Assembly: GCA_041161475.1 (NCBI GenBank)
Contig: JBEAUL010000025.1
Coordinates: forward strand, 1-14,043
DNA: 14,043 nt
Direction: 5' to 3'
Source: JBEAUL01 sp041161475
GTDB taxonomy: Bacteria; Pseudomonadota; Gammaproteobacteria; UBA6186; Azoamicaceae
Shown here one piece after another: positions 7,959-14,043 of the stretch. The position numbers were made by a program, and so were the translations under genes. Every line of letters begins with the position of its first letter. The first letter of the stretch is position 1. Under the pieces are notes generated by a model. The model saw nothing but the letters and a program-made list of their open reading frames with translations, ran no database searches and had not been told where the DNA came from.

Positions 7959-8630
7959 ATGAAGCCCAAACGCAAACATATCAACAAAGAACCGCATCAA
8001 CCCGATATCAGTACCGTACTTATTTTAGGGGGTACGGGACAAGCCAAGGTGTTACGGCCTATTTTACTCGAAGCAGGGTATCAAATAGGGGCGCTTTACG
8101 ACAGTAATATTGAAAAAAATCCTTTTTCTGACATAGTAACCCTACATGATGAACTAACCCTGAACACTTGGTTACTAGAGCAACAAAAACCCTTGGGGTT
8201 TGTGGTTGCGATTGCTGGCTTTAAAGGGCAACTCCGATGTGAGATGGCAAAAAAGTTTCTTATTCGAGGCTTACATCCCATTACGCTAACCCACAAAGAA
8301 AGTTGGGTAGCTGAATCCGCTTATGTCGGCCTTGGTACCCAAATCTTAGCCAGAGCAACCATCTGCGAACAGACCCGAATTGGTGCATATAGCATCATTA
8401 ATACCCAGGCTTCTATCGATTATGAATGCACAATCGGTAATGGCGTACACATTATGCCTGGCGCAGTGCTGTCTGCCCATGTCAGTGTTGGCGATTATGC
8501 CTGCATTGGAGCAAATGCCACCATCCTGCCACACGTGATTATTGGGCCTTCAGCCATTGTAGGCGCCGGTGCTGTGGTGATCAAAAATGTACCCGAAGGG
8601 GCCATTGTAAAAGGTAATCCAGCAAAATAG
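7959..8630 (+). CDS. PglD/NeuD-type left-handed beta-helix acyltransferase
   Basis: The 223-residue protein has a short basic N-terminal tail, a Rossmann-like half with a Gly-rich turn (VLILGGTGQAKVL, residues 20-32), and a C-terminal hexapeptide-repeat coil from about residue 115 on (VGLGTQILARATI, IGNGVHIMPGAVL, VGDYACIGANATI, IIGPSAIVGAGAVV). It ends at GNPAK, the usual last motif. This is the layout of PglD and NeuD enzymes, which acetylate UDP-linked amino sugars or sialic acids with acetyl-CoA. In PglD the catalytic base is His in an HEC motif at the start of a coil; here the matching motif reads YEC (Y155), while H164 of GVHIMPG is kept. Substrate and activity are therefore open. The gene stands alone: no sugar-nucleotide genes flank it. 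It ends 8 bases before the convergent pgsA. Confidence 0.85.
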   Translation: MKPKRKHINKEPHQPDISTVLILGGTGQAKVLRPILLEAGYQIGALYDSNIEKNPFSDIVTLHDELTLNTWLLEQQKPLGFVVAIAGFKGQLRCEMAKKFLIRGLHPITLTHKESWVAESAYVGLGTQILARATICEQTRIGAYSIINTQASIDYECTIGNGVHIMPGAVLSAHVSVGDYACIGANATILPHVIIGPSAIVGAGAVVIKNVPEGAIVKGNPAK

Positions 8631-8638
8631 CCCTCCAC

Positions 8639-9205
8639 TCAAGGAGTACGTAACTCTACCCAAGCAGCCTTTAGATACAAAGCCATAGACCATAGGGTTA
8701 AAAACATCGAAAGATACATTAAGGCGTAAGCCACGTAATGCCATAGCGTAAAAATCGTATCCGCATGTGAAGAAGGCGCCAATACCAACAGTAAAACAAT
8801 GGCCAGCATTTGTGCCGCAGTCTTATACTTTCCTATTTGTGAGACGGCCACTTGCCGACGCTTCCCCAGTTCCGCCATCCATTCACGCAAAGCTGATACC
8901 ACAATTTCTCGCCCCACAATAACCAAGGCTGGAATGGTTAGCCAAGGGCTAGCATAGCGTTCTACCAGCAAAATCAAAGCAACGGCCACCAACAACTTAT
9001 CTGCCACCGGATCTAAAAAAGTACCCAAAGGAGATATTTGACGCAAGCGCCTGGCTAAATAGCCATCTAGCCAATCCGTGAGGGCTGCCAAGACAAAAAT
9101 ACACACCAATATGCCCGTATGCCAACCAAAAGGGACATAGAAAGCCAGCACCAACAGGGGGATCAAAGAAATGCGTATGCAGGTTAAAATATTGGGGATG
9201 GTCAT
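8639..9205 (-). CDS. pgsA: CDP-diacylglycerol-glycerol-3-phosphate 3-phosphatidyltransferase
   Basis: PgsA makes phosphatidylglycerophosphate from CDP-diacylglycerol and glycerol-3-phosphate, the first step to phosphatidylglycerol and cardiolipin, in the inner membrane. The 188-residue protein begins MTIPNILTCIRI, the typical start of the family. It carries the full CDP-alcohol phosphotransferase signature D44-x2-D47-G-x2-A-R-x8-G-x3-D65-x3-D69, with all metal-binding aspartates. Several hydrophobic helices follow, ending in a run at residues 136-180. No strong Shine-Dalgarno is visible before the ATG. In most gammaproteobacteria pgsA directly follows uvrC; here the two are about 1.26 kb apart with a plus-strand gene between, so pgsA probably needs its own promoter. 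Confidence 0.96.
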   Translation of the reverse strand: MTIPNILTCIRISLIPLLVLAFYVPFGWHTGILVCIFVLAALTDWLDGYLARRLRQISPLGTFLDPVADKLLVAVALILLVERYASPWLTIPALVIVGREIVVSALREWMAELGKRRQVAVSQIGKYKTAAQMLAIVLLLVLAPSSHADTIFTLWHYVAYALMYLSMFLTLWSMALYLKAAWVELRTP

Positions 9206-9235
9206 CGTTACGTCACGCTCTACAAGAAGATCCGT

Positions 9236-9264
9236 ACTTTACTCTTAAGCGTAGCTGGTCTTAA
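9236..9264 (-). promoter_or_regulatory. Possible pgsA promoter
   Basis: On the minus strand TTAAGA (9259-9264) and TAAAGT (9236-9241) are 17 bases apart, each matching four of six consensus positions. A transcript would start about 24 bases before the pgsA ATG. The match is weak and is listed because pgsA is cut off from uvrC. Confidence 0.25.
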
Positions 9265-9559
9265 ATACATCACCCAAACAGTGTTACTTATGTATCACGC
9301 TCGCTTTTGACCACATTGTACAGAAAAGTACCCACTATTGAAACCCATACCCAGTGGATACTACCGCGATATCCAATGAATTCCCATCAATTGTGGAAAA
9401 CCACCATGGATCTGATCTGGCTGTCCACCGTTTTTTGAGCAAAGCTTTGAGTGGGTAAAAAAAAGGGGAGGGAATTACACACTAGCCTACACCACTTTTT
9501 GTGGGCTAAACTTGTTACAGGTAATTTACAAATATTAATAATTAATTGCATACGCAACT

Positions 9560-9563
9560 GGAG
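9560..9563 (+). promoter_or_regulatory. Ribosome-binding site for the upstream in-frame ATG of the ankyrin gene
   Basis: GGAG (9560-9563) is six bases before the ATG at 9570. This is the only well-placed start signal in the frame of the ankyrin body, whereas the TTG at 9702 has none close by. Confidence 0.5.
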
Positions 9564-9569
9564 ACAAAG

Positions 9570-10394
9570 ATGGCCAAGACAAAGATGTGGTTTGATTATA
9601 TCTTACGAGATAACAGTTTCAGTTATGATGGATTTTTGGGCGGTTTTTCGGTTTTTATAATAAATTTATAGGCTACAGACGGGAAACACCCTGATACGGC
9701 TTTGCATTATTTTATCGAAAATAGCAATCCGAGCCAAGTGAGGGATTTACTCAAACTCAACCCTAATCTTCATGCTAAAGATTCGAATGGTCGCTCGGTT
9801 TTACAGCATGCTGCTGATAAAGAAAATCCAGAGATAGTACAGGCTCTTCTCACAGCTCTTCTTCATTCTGAAATTCAGCGTGTGGATGAGCGAAATAAAG
9901 CACTAAAAATGATAGAAGGGGTTAAGTCTGATAATGAAAAGATCCTTAAAGCCTTAAAGAAAGCCTCTGATGATGAGTATACACAACGTCGAAACGCTTT
10001 CGATAATTTTATAACAGGTCTTGTGGACGGTTGTAAAAATGAGGTACATCCACAACGTACCGAAGAAAAAAACGAATTGCTTGCGAATGCTTTTGTCGAA
10101 CGCATCAGACAAGAAATTACTGGTGATAGTACTTATACTGCTTTAGACGAAACTGATCAAAAAAATATAATGGAATTTTTGAACAACGATGAAAACAAAA
10201 AAATGCTGAAATCAATTGCAAAAAGACAATTATCTCGTCATGTAGGTAGTGATTCAACATTGTTAAACATGTGGGATAGTTTTTGCCAAGCCTTGAGAGC
10301 GGTATTTATGCCAAAGACAACCAGAACAGCCGCAAGGCAAGATTTTGAAACCTATGAAGATAATATAAAATCTTCTTATAAAAAAAAGAGGTAA
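9570..10394 (+). pseudogene. Ankyrin-repeat gene interrupted by an in-frame TAG
   Basis: From 9672 the frame is open to a TAA at 10392-10394 and encodes about 240 residues. The beginning reads as two ankyrin repeats: DTALHYFIENSNPSQVRDLL with a KLNPNLHAKD loop, then NGRSVLQHAADKENPEIVQALL. The rest is charged, helical and hydrophilic, with a basic end (SSYKKKR) and no membrane segment. The only start codon near the body is TTG 9702, which cuts into repeat 1 and lacks a ribosome-binding site. Upstream in the same frame is ATG 9570 with GGAG six bases before it; 33 codons later comes TAG (9669-9671), then ATDGKHPDTALHY continues the ankyrin pattern. A Gln codon there would need one base change. 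So this is most likely a nonsense-broken gene, or a stop that is read through. The region is AT-rich compared with uvrC and lies on the opposite strand to the operon it splits. Function is unknown; ankyrin proteins in Legionellales are often host-directed effectors. Confidence 0.6.
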
Positions 10395-10465
10395 GCTAAT
10401 GCTTATCCCGAATTCAGATTTCTAGCATATTATCTAGGTGAGCGAGAATACTGGCATCAATCAGC

Positions 10466-12301
10466 TCAACAGGCGGAACGGCTAGATGAAGACAGCGCTG
10501 AAACAATCGTTTGCGCAAGTGCACGACTGATACCAGGGACTTTAGCAATATCCTCTATGCTGGCATTTTTTATTGCCTTTACATGACCAAAATAGCGTAG
10601 CAAAGCTTGTTTTCGTTTTTCACCAATCCCTGGAATTTCATCTAGCTGAGAAACTAAACGTTTTTTTGCACGCTTTTGTCGATGGCGTGTAATGGCAAAA
10701 CGATGCGCTTCATCTCGTATTTGCTGAATTAAATGAAAGGCTGGACTGGTTGCCGATAACGGCAGGGTCTTTCCTTGCGAAGACAAATACAAGGTTTCTT
10801 CACCTGAACGACGCCCAGGGCCTTTTGCCACACCAATTAAGGGGATATTTTCGACTTGTAAAGCATGCAATGCTTGTTCTGCACGATGTAATTGCCCTTT
10901 TCCACCATCAACCAATAACACGTCAGGCAAGGGACCGTCTTCTGTACGCAGTTGGGTATAATGTCGCGTGAGTGCTTGACTTATCGCGGCATAGTCATCG
11001 CCGGGTGTGATGCCTTCTATGGCATAAAATCGGTAGGCTGTTTTATCTGGCCCTTGTTTCGTAAAAGAAACAAATGCCCCTATTGTGGCTTCCCCTGCTG
11101 TGTGGCTAACATCAACACATTCAATCCGTTCGGGTAATTCGGGTAAGCCCAAAGCCAATTGCAAGGCTTCAAAACGCGCTAACCCTTGTTTTTTAGTGGC
11201 CATGTGTTGCTCTAAAGCTTGTTGTGCATTTTCATTGGCCATGTTTACCCATCGCAGTTTATCTCCTCGCGTCGCAGGGACAATTGTTGGTGTTTTCAAC
11301 TGTTCTGTGCTGAGAGAATGGGTTAACACGCTAGCATAGTCCGCATCCAGTTGTGCGACTACCACCGGGGGTTGAGACAGCACACCCGTCTCTTGACCTA
11401 CTTCGCCATATTGTTGCAGGATAAACGCTTCAAGCAATTCTTCCCGAGATAACGGCGCAACTTGTGTGATGTAATAGGGGCGACTGCTCACCATCTTACC
11501 TTCTCGCAAAGACAAGACATAGAAACAAGCTCGATTGACATGGGTGGCCATACCAATAACATCTAAGTCTCCCTGTTGTGTCATCACCAGCTGACGCGCC
11601 TGTAATGCACGTAGTTGAATCAGTTGATCGCGAATACGCGCGGCTTTTTCATAGTGCTGCGCTTGAGAGGCGCTTTCCATGGCCTGAGCCAACTGTTCCA
11701 TCACAGCTTCGTCTTTCCCTTGCAAAAACTGTCTGGCCTGTTGAACGGATGCTTGATAGTCTGCTGGGCTAATATAGCCCACACAAGGTGCTGAACAGCG
11801 TTGAATTTGGTACTGTAAACAGGGTCGTGTTCGCGTATTAAAAAAATGGGTATCGCATTGCCTTAGTTGAAACACGCTTTGTAAACGGTTGAGTGCTTCT
11901 CTTAATGCGCGTGCATTAGGGTAAGGGCCATACCACTCTCCCTTTGGCTTTTTATGTCCTTGGTGACGCTGAAAACACAAGCGAGGAAACGTATCTTGTG
12001 TTGTTAAGCGTAAAAATGGATAAGATTTATCGTCTTTTAACAAAATATTGTATTTGGGTTGATGGGTCTTAATCAGATTATTTTCTAGCAGTAATGCTTC
12101 GCGTTCTGTTTGCGTGACTGTTGTATGAATATCCGCAACATGTCGAACCAAATGAAGGGTTTTATTGTCTAACTGACGTTGAAAATAACTGGATACACGA
12201 TGACGTAAATTTTTTGCTTTACCCACATAAATCACGGCACCCGTTGCATCATACATCACATAGACACCGGGTTTTTGGGGCAAGTTACTTAGCGGGAACA
12301 C
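10466..12301 (-). CDS. uvrC: Excinuclease ABC subunit C
   Basis: UvrC makes both incisions around a lesion bound by UvrB in nucleotide excision repair. The 611-residue protein is complete. The GIY-YIG nuclease domain spans residues 11-90 (PGVYVMYD, YVGKAKNLRHR, metal-binding E73). Four Cys at 149, 161, 169 and 173 match the spacing of the iron-sulphur ligands known in E. coli UvrC. The UVR UvrB-binding motif lies at about 200-232. The RNase H-like domain has D397 in DVSHTAGEA, D465 in VDGGKGQL and H533. Tandem helix-hairpin-helix motifs close the protein (554-604, PGIG and PGIS). The start is GTG with an AGAGGA-type site just upstream, 15 bases after the uvrY stop, so uvrY and uvrC form one operon. 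pgsA, the usual next gene, is displaced by the ankyrin gene. I see no terminator after the stop. Confidence 0.98.
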   Translation of the reverse strand: MFPLSNLPQKPGVYVMYDATGAVIYVGKAKNLRHRVSSYFQRQLDNKTLHLVRHVADIHTTVTQTEREALLLENNLIKTHQPKYNILLKDDKSYPFLRLTTQDTFPRLCFQRHQGHKKPKGEWYGPYPNARALREALNRLQSVFQLRQCDTHFFNTRTRPCLQYQIQRCSAPCVGYISPADYQASVQQARQFLQGKDEAVMEQLAQAMESASQAQHYEKAARIRDQLIQLRALQARQLVMTQQGDLDVIGMATHVNRACFYVLSLREGKMVSSRPYYITQVAPLSREELLEAFILQQYGEVGQETGVLSQPPVVVAQLDADYASVLTHSLSTEQLKTPTIVPATRGDKLRWVNMANENAQQALEQHMATKKQGLARFEALQLALGLPELPERIECVDVSHTAGEATIGAFVSFTKQGPDKTAYRFYAIEGITPGDDYAAISQALTRHYTQLRTEDGPLPDVLLVDGGKGQLHRAEQALHALQVENIPLIGVAKGPGRRSGEETLYLSSQGKTLPLSATSPAFHLIQQIRDEAHRFAITRHRQKRAKKRLVSQLDEIPGIGEKRKQALLRYFGHVKAIKNASIEDIAKVPGISRALAQTIVSALSSSSRSAC

Positions 12302-12316
12302 GCGTCCTCTCTGTTC

Positions 12317-12979
12317 TTACGCAATCTCAGTATCTGAGATTGCGCTGGCTTCGATTAAACCATGACGCAAAGCAAAATGCGTCAGTTCAACATCGTTCTG
12401 AATATTTAATTTTTCAAATAAGCGATACCGATAGCCGTTAATCGTTTTTGGACTTAGGCATAGGGTATCGGAAATTTCTTGTATTTTTTGCCCACTTGTG
12501 ATCATCACCATAATCTGTAATTCTCTTTCTGATAAGCTCTCTAGTGGCGAATCTTGAAAATCGGAAAAAGAACGCAAGGCGAGCTGTTGTGCAATCTCTG
12601 GCCTCAAATAATGTTTGCCACCAGAAACTGTTTTTATGGCATTCACGATTTCGTGAATATCGGAATCTTTTGTAAGATAGCCTGCCGCACCGGCTTGCAG
12701 TAATTTTGTTGGAAAAGGCTCTGTATCATAAACAGTCAGAACTATAACTTTTATATTTTTGTCTATCTTAGCCATCTTTCGGGTCGCTTCTAATCCACCC
12801 ATACCAGGCATACGCACATCCATTAAAACGACTTGGGGACGCTTTTCTTTTGCGAGTTTAATAGCTTCCTCACCATTACTGGCTTCTGCAATAACCCGGA
12901 TACCAGGCACATCACCCAGCAATCGACTTAAGCCCGCGCGCACCAGTTCATGGTCATCGACCAATAATACCGTGATCAC
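12317..12979 (-). CDS. uvrY: UvrY/GacA/LetA-type response regulator
   Basis: This 220-residue NarL/FixJ-family regulator has a receiver domain with acidic pair D8-D9 (LLVDDHELVRAG), phosphoacceptor D54 (VLMDVRMPGMGG), the conserved Thr in VIVLT and Lys in YLTKDS. The C-terminal LuxR-type DNA-binding domain reads LSERELQIMVMITSG through LSPKTINGYRYRLFEKLNI. With a partner sensor (BarA/GacS/LetS) such proteins switch on CsrA-sequestering small RNAs; LetA drives the replicative-to-transmissive switch in Legionella. The partner is not in the window. The start is GTG 12979, because AAGGAG lies seven bases upstream and the protein then begins like LetA. The frame stays open to 13114, but that extension runs through the tRNA-Ser gene and cannot be protein. 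The position directly before uvrC matches E. coli and Legionella. Confidence 0.96.
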   Translation of the reverse strand: MITVLLVDDHELVRAGLSRLLGDVPGIRVIAEASNGEEAIKLAKEKRPQVVLMDVRMPGMGGLEATRKMAKIDKNIKVIVLTVYDTEPFPTKLLQAGAAGYLTKDSDIHEIVNAIKTVSGGKHYLRPEIAQQLALRSFSDFQDSPLESLSERELQIMVMITSGQKIQEISDTLCLSPKTINGYRYRLFEKLNIQNDVELTHFALRHGLIEASAISDTEIA

Positions 12980-12986
12980 CCATTTG

Positions 12987-12992
12987 CTCCTT
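12987..12992 (-). promoter_or_regulatory. Ribosome-binding site that sets the uvrY GTG start
   Basis: AAGGAG on the minus strand, seven bases before GTG 12979. It decides the start against the longer frame that reads into tRNA-Ser. Confidence 0.75.
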
Positions 12993-12999
12993 GACTTGA

Positions 13000-13016
13000 C
13001 CTGAATGTTTTTCAGG
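13000..13016 (-). other. Small hairpin between tRNA-Ser and uvrY
   Basis: On the minus strand CCTGAA and TTCAGG form a perfect 6-pair stem around a 5-base loop, 13 bases after the tRNA 3' end and just before the uvrY ribosome-binding site. There is no T tract, so it is not a clear terminator; it may aid tRNA end processing or influence uvrY translation. Confidence 0.35.
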
Positions 13017-13029
13017 ATAGACGACGATA

Positions 13030-13120
13030 TGGCGGAGAGACAGGGATTCGAACCCTGGGAGGGGGAACGCCCCTCAACGGTTTTCAAGACCGCCGCTTTC
13101 AACCGCTCAGCCATCTCTCC
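13030..13120 (-). tRNA. tRNA-Ser (anticodon UGA)
   Basis: The minus strand reads as a 91-base class II tRNA with the 3' CCA encoded. The acceptor arm is GGAGAGA paired with TCTCTCC, followed by discriminator G. The D-arm contains TGGCTGAGCGG. The anticodon loop CTTGAAA gives anticodon TGA (13084-13086). A long variable arm follows (TTGAGGGGCGTTCCCCCTCC). The T-arm contains GGTTCGAATCC. The long variable arm and anticodon identify serine, decoding UCA and other UCN codons. uvrY begins 50 bases downstream, so they may share a primary transcript. Confidence 0.97.
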
Positions 13121-13145
13121 TTACCTACGAGAGCGAGTCTACCGC

Positions 13146-13151
13146 ATTTTA
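13146..13151 (-). promoter_or_regulatory. Possible -10 box of the tRNA-Ser promoter
   Basis: TAAAAT on the minus strand is followed by a G+C-rich GCGG stretch, as expected for a stable-RNA promoter under growth control. A transcript would start about 19 bases before the tRNA. No clear -35 box was found at standard spacing; TTGGAT lies 20 bases upstream. Confidence 0.35.
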
Positions 13152-13230
13152 CCCCTCAGATGCAAATACGAATCCAATATGGTAAACTCTATGGTATCAA
13201 GTCTGTGTTATAGCACTTAGGAGTCAAGTC

Positions 13231-13920
13231 ATGCGTAACCCTTTGAATAATCCTTTTCAGTCTTCGGTGATTGGTCGTGCAGGGTCCGGCGTACAGATCA
13301 ATACCGTTCTAAGAAATACCTATATTCTACTGTCTTTAACCTTGTTTTTTAGCGCCATTACCGCGGGAATTGCTATCCTTACAAATGCCTCACCTGGGGC
13401 AGGTATGACTGCCACCTTACTGGCTTTCGGTATGCTATTTGTAACCCAAGCCCTACGAAACAGCGGCTTTGGTATCGTTGCTATCTTTGGTTTTACAGGT
13501 CTTTTGGGCTACGGTTTGGGCCCGATGCTTAATTCCATTTTACAAGGCTTGTCGAATGGTCCTCAAATTGTGATGACCACACTGGGTTTAACAGGTGCGA
13601 TTTTTCTGTCCTTATCGGCTTATGTATTAACCACACAGAAAAACTTTAGTTTTATGAGTGGCTTTTTGTTTGTCGCTTTGGTGCTGGTATGCTTGGCTTC
13701 ACTGGTTGGTGTATTTTTTCCGATGCCAATGCTCCAACTGATTGTCTCGTCCTTTATGGTATTACTGTTTTCTGGTTTTATTCTATACGATACCAGTCGG
13801 ATTATTCATGACGGTGAACGGAACTACATTATGGCAACCATGTCTCTGTATTTGAATATCTATAACCTTTTTGTCAATCTACTGATGATTATCACGGCAT
13901 TGGCAGGACGTCGCGACTAA
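13231..13920 (+). CDS. yccA: YccA-type Bax inhibitor-1 family membrane protein
   Basis: The 229-residue protein is almost entirely hydrophobic, with about seven membrane helices after a polar N-terminus, as in the BI-1/TMBIM family. The family motif ILYDTSRIIHDG is at residues 185-195 (D187), followed by YIMATMSLYLNIYNLFVNLL, which matches the YccA branch rather than YbhL (which has a second Asp in its last helix). E. coli YccA binds and modulates the membrane protease FtsH; other bacterial members act as pH-dependent calcium leaks. The start is an ATG with AGGAG seven bases upstream. The gene is monocistronic: it diverges from tRNA-Ser on the left and ends at a strong terminator on the right. 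Confidence 0.93.
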   Translation: MRNPLNNPFQSSVIGRAGSGVQINTVLRNTYILLSLTLFFSAITAGIAILTNASPGAGMTATLLAFGMLFVTQALRNSGFGIVAIFGFTGLLGYGLGPMLNSILQGLSNGPQIVMTTLGLTGAIFLSLSAYVLTTQKNFSFMSGFLFVALVLVCLASLVGVFFPMPMLQLIVSSFMVLLFSGFILYDTSRIIHDGERNYIMATMSLYLNIYNLFVNLLMIITALAGRRD

Positions 13921-13936
13921 TTACGTCAACTTGTAT

Positions 13937-13977
13937 AAAAAAGCGGGCCCGGATACAACCAGAGTCCGCTTTTTTTA
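13937..13977. terminator. Bidirectional rho-independent terminator
   Basis: AAAAAAGCGGGC (13937-13948) pairs with GTCCGCTTTTTT (13964-13975) with one G-T wobble, loop about 15 bases. Eight T (13970-13977) serve the plus-strand yccA transcript, and the A run at the left serves the convergent minus-strand gene. Confidence 0.9.
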
Positions 13978-13984
13978 TCAAAAA

Positions 13985-14043
13985 TTAATCGTTTTTTCTA
14001 AAATTTTTGGTTGCCAATGCTAAAACAATGCCTACTACTAAGC
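13985..14043 (-). CDS. C-terminal tail of a minus-strand membrane protein (partial)
   Basis: The minus-strand frame from 14041 reads LVVGIVLALATKNFRKND and then TAA (13985-13987). A hydrophobic helix followed by a short basic/polar tail is typical of a membrane protein's end. The convergent position and the bidirectional terminator just beyond it support a real gene. It is too short to name. Confidence 0.5.
   Translation of the reverse strand, partial: LVVGIVLALATKNFRKND

Larger units (their letters stand above)
9206..9569. other. Intergenic stretch between pgsA and the ankyrin gene
   Basis: I see no supportable gene here. Two short frames are open without good starts or recognisable content (9271-9439 and 9451-9660, plus strand). 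There is a poly-A/G run near 9458-9472. An imperfect inverted repeat lies at 9483-9508 (TAGCC ... GGCTA, with an inner CAC/GTG). A very AT-rich segment at 9520-9550 could hold a plus-strand promoter, but no pair of boxes is convincing. The stretch may be decayed coding sequence. Confidence 0.6.

Noticed and set aside
9271..9439. 56-codon open frame in the uvrC-pgsA gap
   Set aside because: No start with a ribosome-binding site and no recognisable content; open length is within chance.
9451..9660. 69-codon plus-strand frame from a GTG near the poly-A/G run
   Set aside because: Composition is unlike a protein, and ends in a different frame from the ankyrin body; it may at most be decayed sequence.
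10395..10465. Terminator between the convergent ankyrin gene and uvrC
   Set aside because: Only a 4-pair CTAG palindrome without a T tract is visible.
12121..12441. 106-codon plus-strand frame across the uvrY-uvrC junction
   Set aside because: Antisense to two well-supported genes; no coding character.
12980..13114. N-terminal extension of the uvrY frame to an ATG at 13114
   Set aside because: The extension is a translation of the tRNA-Ser gene; the GTG at 12979 has a proper AAGGAG and a LetA-like start.

Overview
The window looks like chromosome of a gammaproteobacterium, most likely from Legionellales (Legionella/Coxiella/Rickettsiella relatives). That placement is inferred from gene order and protein character, not from a search. 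The supporting signs are an asd-fimV-truA-accD-cvpA run, a uvrY(gacA/letA)-uvrC-pgsA neighbourhood, moderate to low G+C, an ankyrin-type accessory gene, and housekeeping genes mixed with large orphans.

Layout. (1) Positions 1-559, plus strand: the C-terminal part of an AmpG-like MFS permease, open at the left edge. (2) Positions 556-7794, minus strand: a long collinear block read as asd, fimV, truA, accD, cvpA, then a 626-residue orphan. Gaps from fimV onward are 3 to 36 bases. A 100-base gap with an inverted repeat over the asd stop separates asd from fimV. In many gammaproteobacteria this block also holds trpF or dedA, folC, a SPOR-domain gene and purF; none of these is here, and the orphan sits where purF usually follows cvpA. 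(3) Positions 7795-7958: a divergent intergenic region with a good sigma70-type promoter for the next gene. (4) Positions 7959-8630, plus: a PglD/NeuD-type left-handed beta-helix acyltransferase whose usual catalytic His position reads Tyr. (5) Positions 8639-13120, minus: tRNA-Ser(UGA), uvrY, uvrC and pgsA, the classical neighbourhood, but split by about 1.26 kb between uvrC and pgsA. That insert holds an AT-rich plus-strand ankyrin gene. (6) Positions 13231-13920, plus: a YccA-type BI-1 membrane protein ending at a strong bidirectional terminator, beyond which the tail of a convergent minus-strand membrane-protein gene enters from the right edge.

Functionally the window covers cell-wall precursor supply (Asd, AmpG-like permease), fatty-acid synthesis (AccD), phospholipid synthesis (PgsA), tRNA modification (TruA), a polar landmark protein (FimV/HubP-like), DNA repair (UvrC) and a BarA/UvrY-type response regulator that controls life-cycle switching in relatives. 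No CRISPR array, phage module or transposase was seen.

The most interesting part is 9206-10465. The ankyrin gene body has no credible start of its own. An ATG with a good ribosome-binding site lies upstream in the same frame (9570), and a single TAG (9669-9671) interrupts the two parts exactly where an ankyrin loop would continue. This reads as a broken or recoded candidate host-interaction gene inserted into a conserved operon. The 626-residue orphan is the second accessory candidate.
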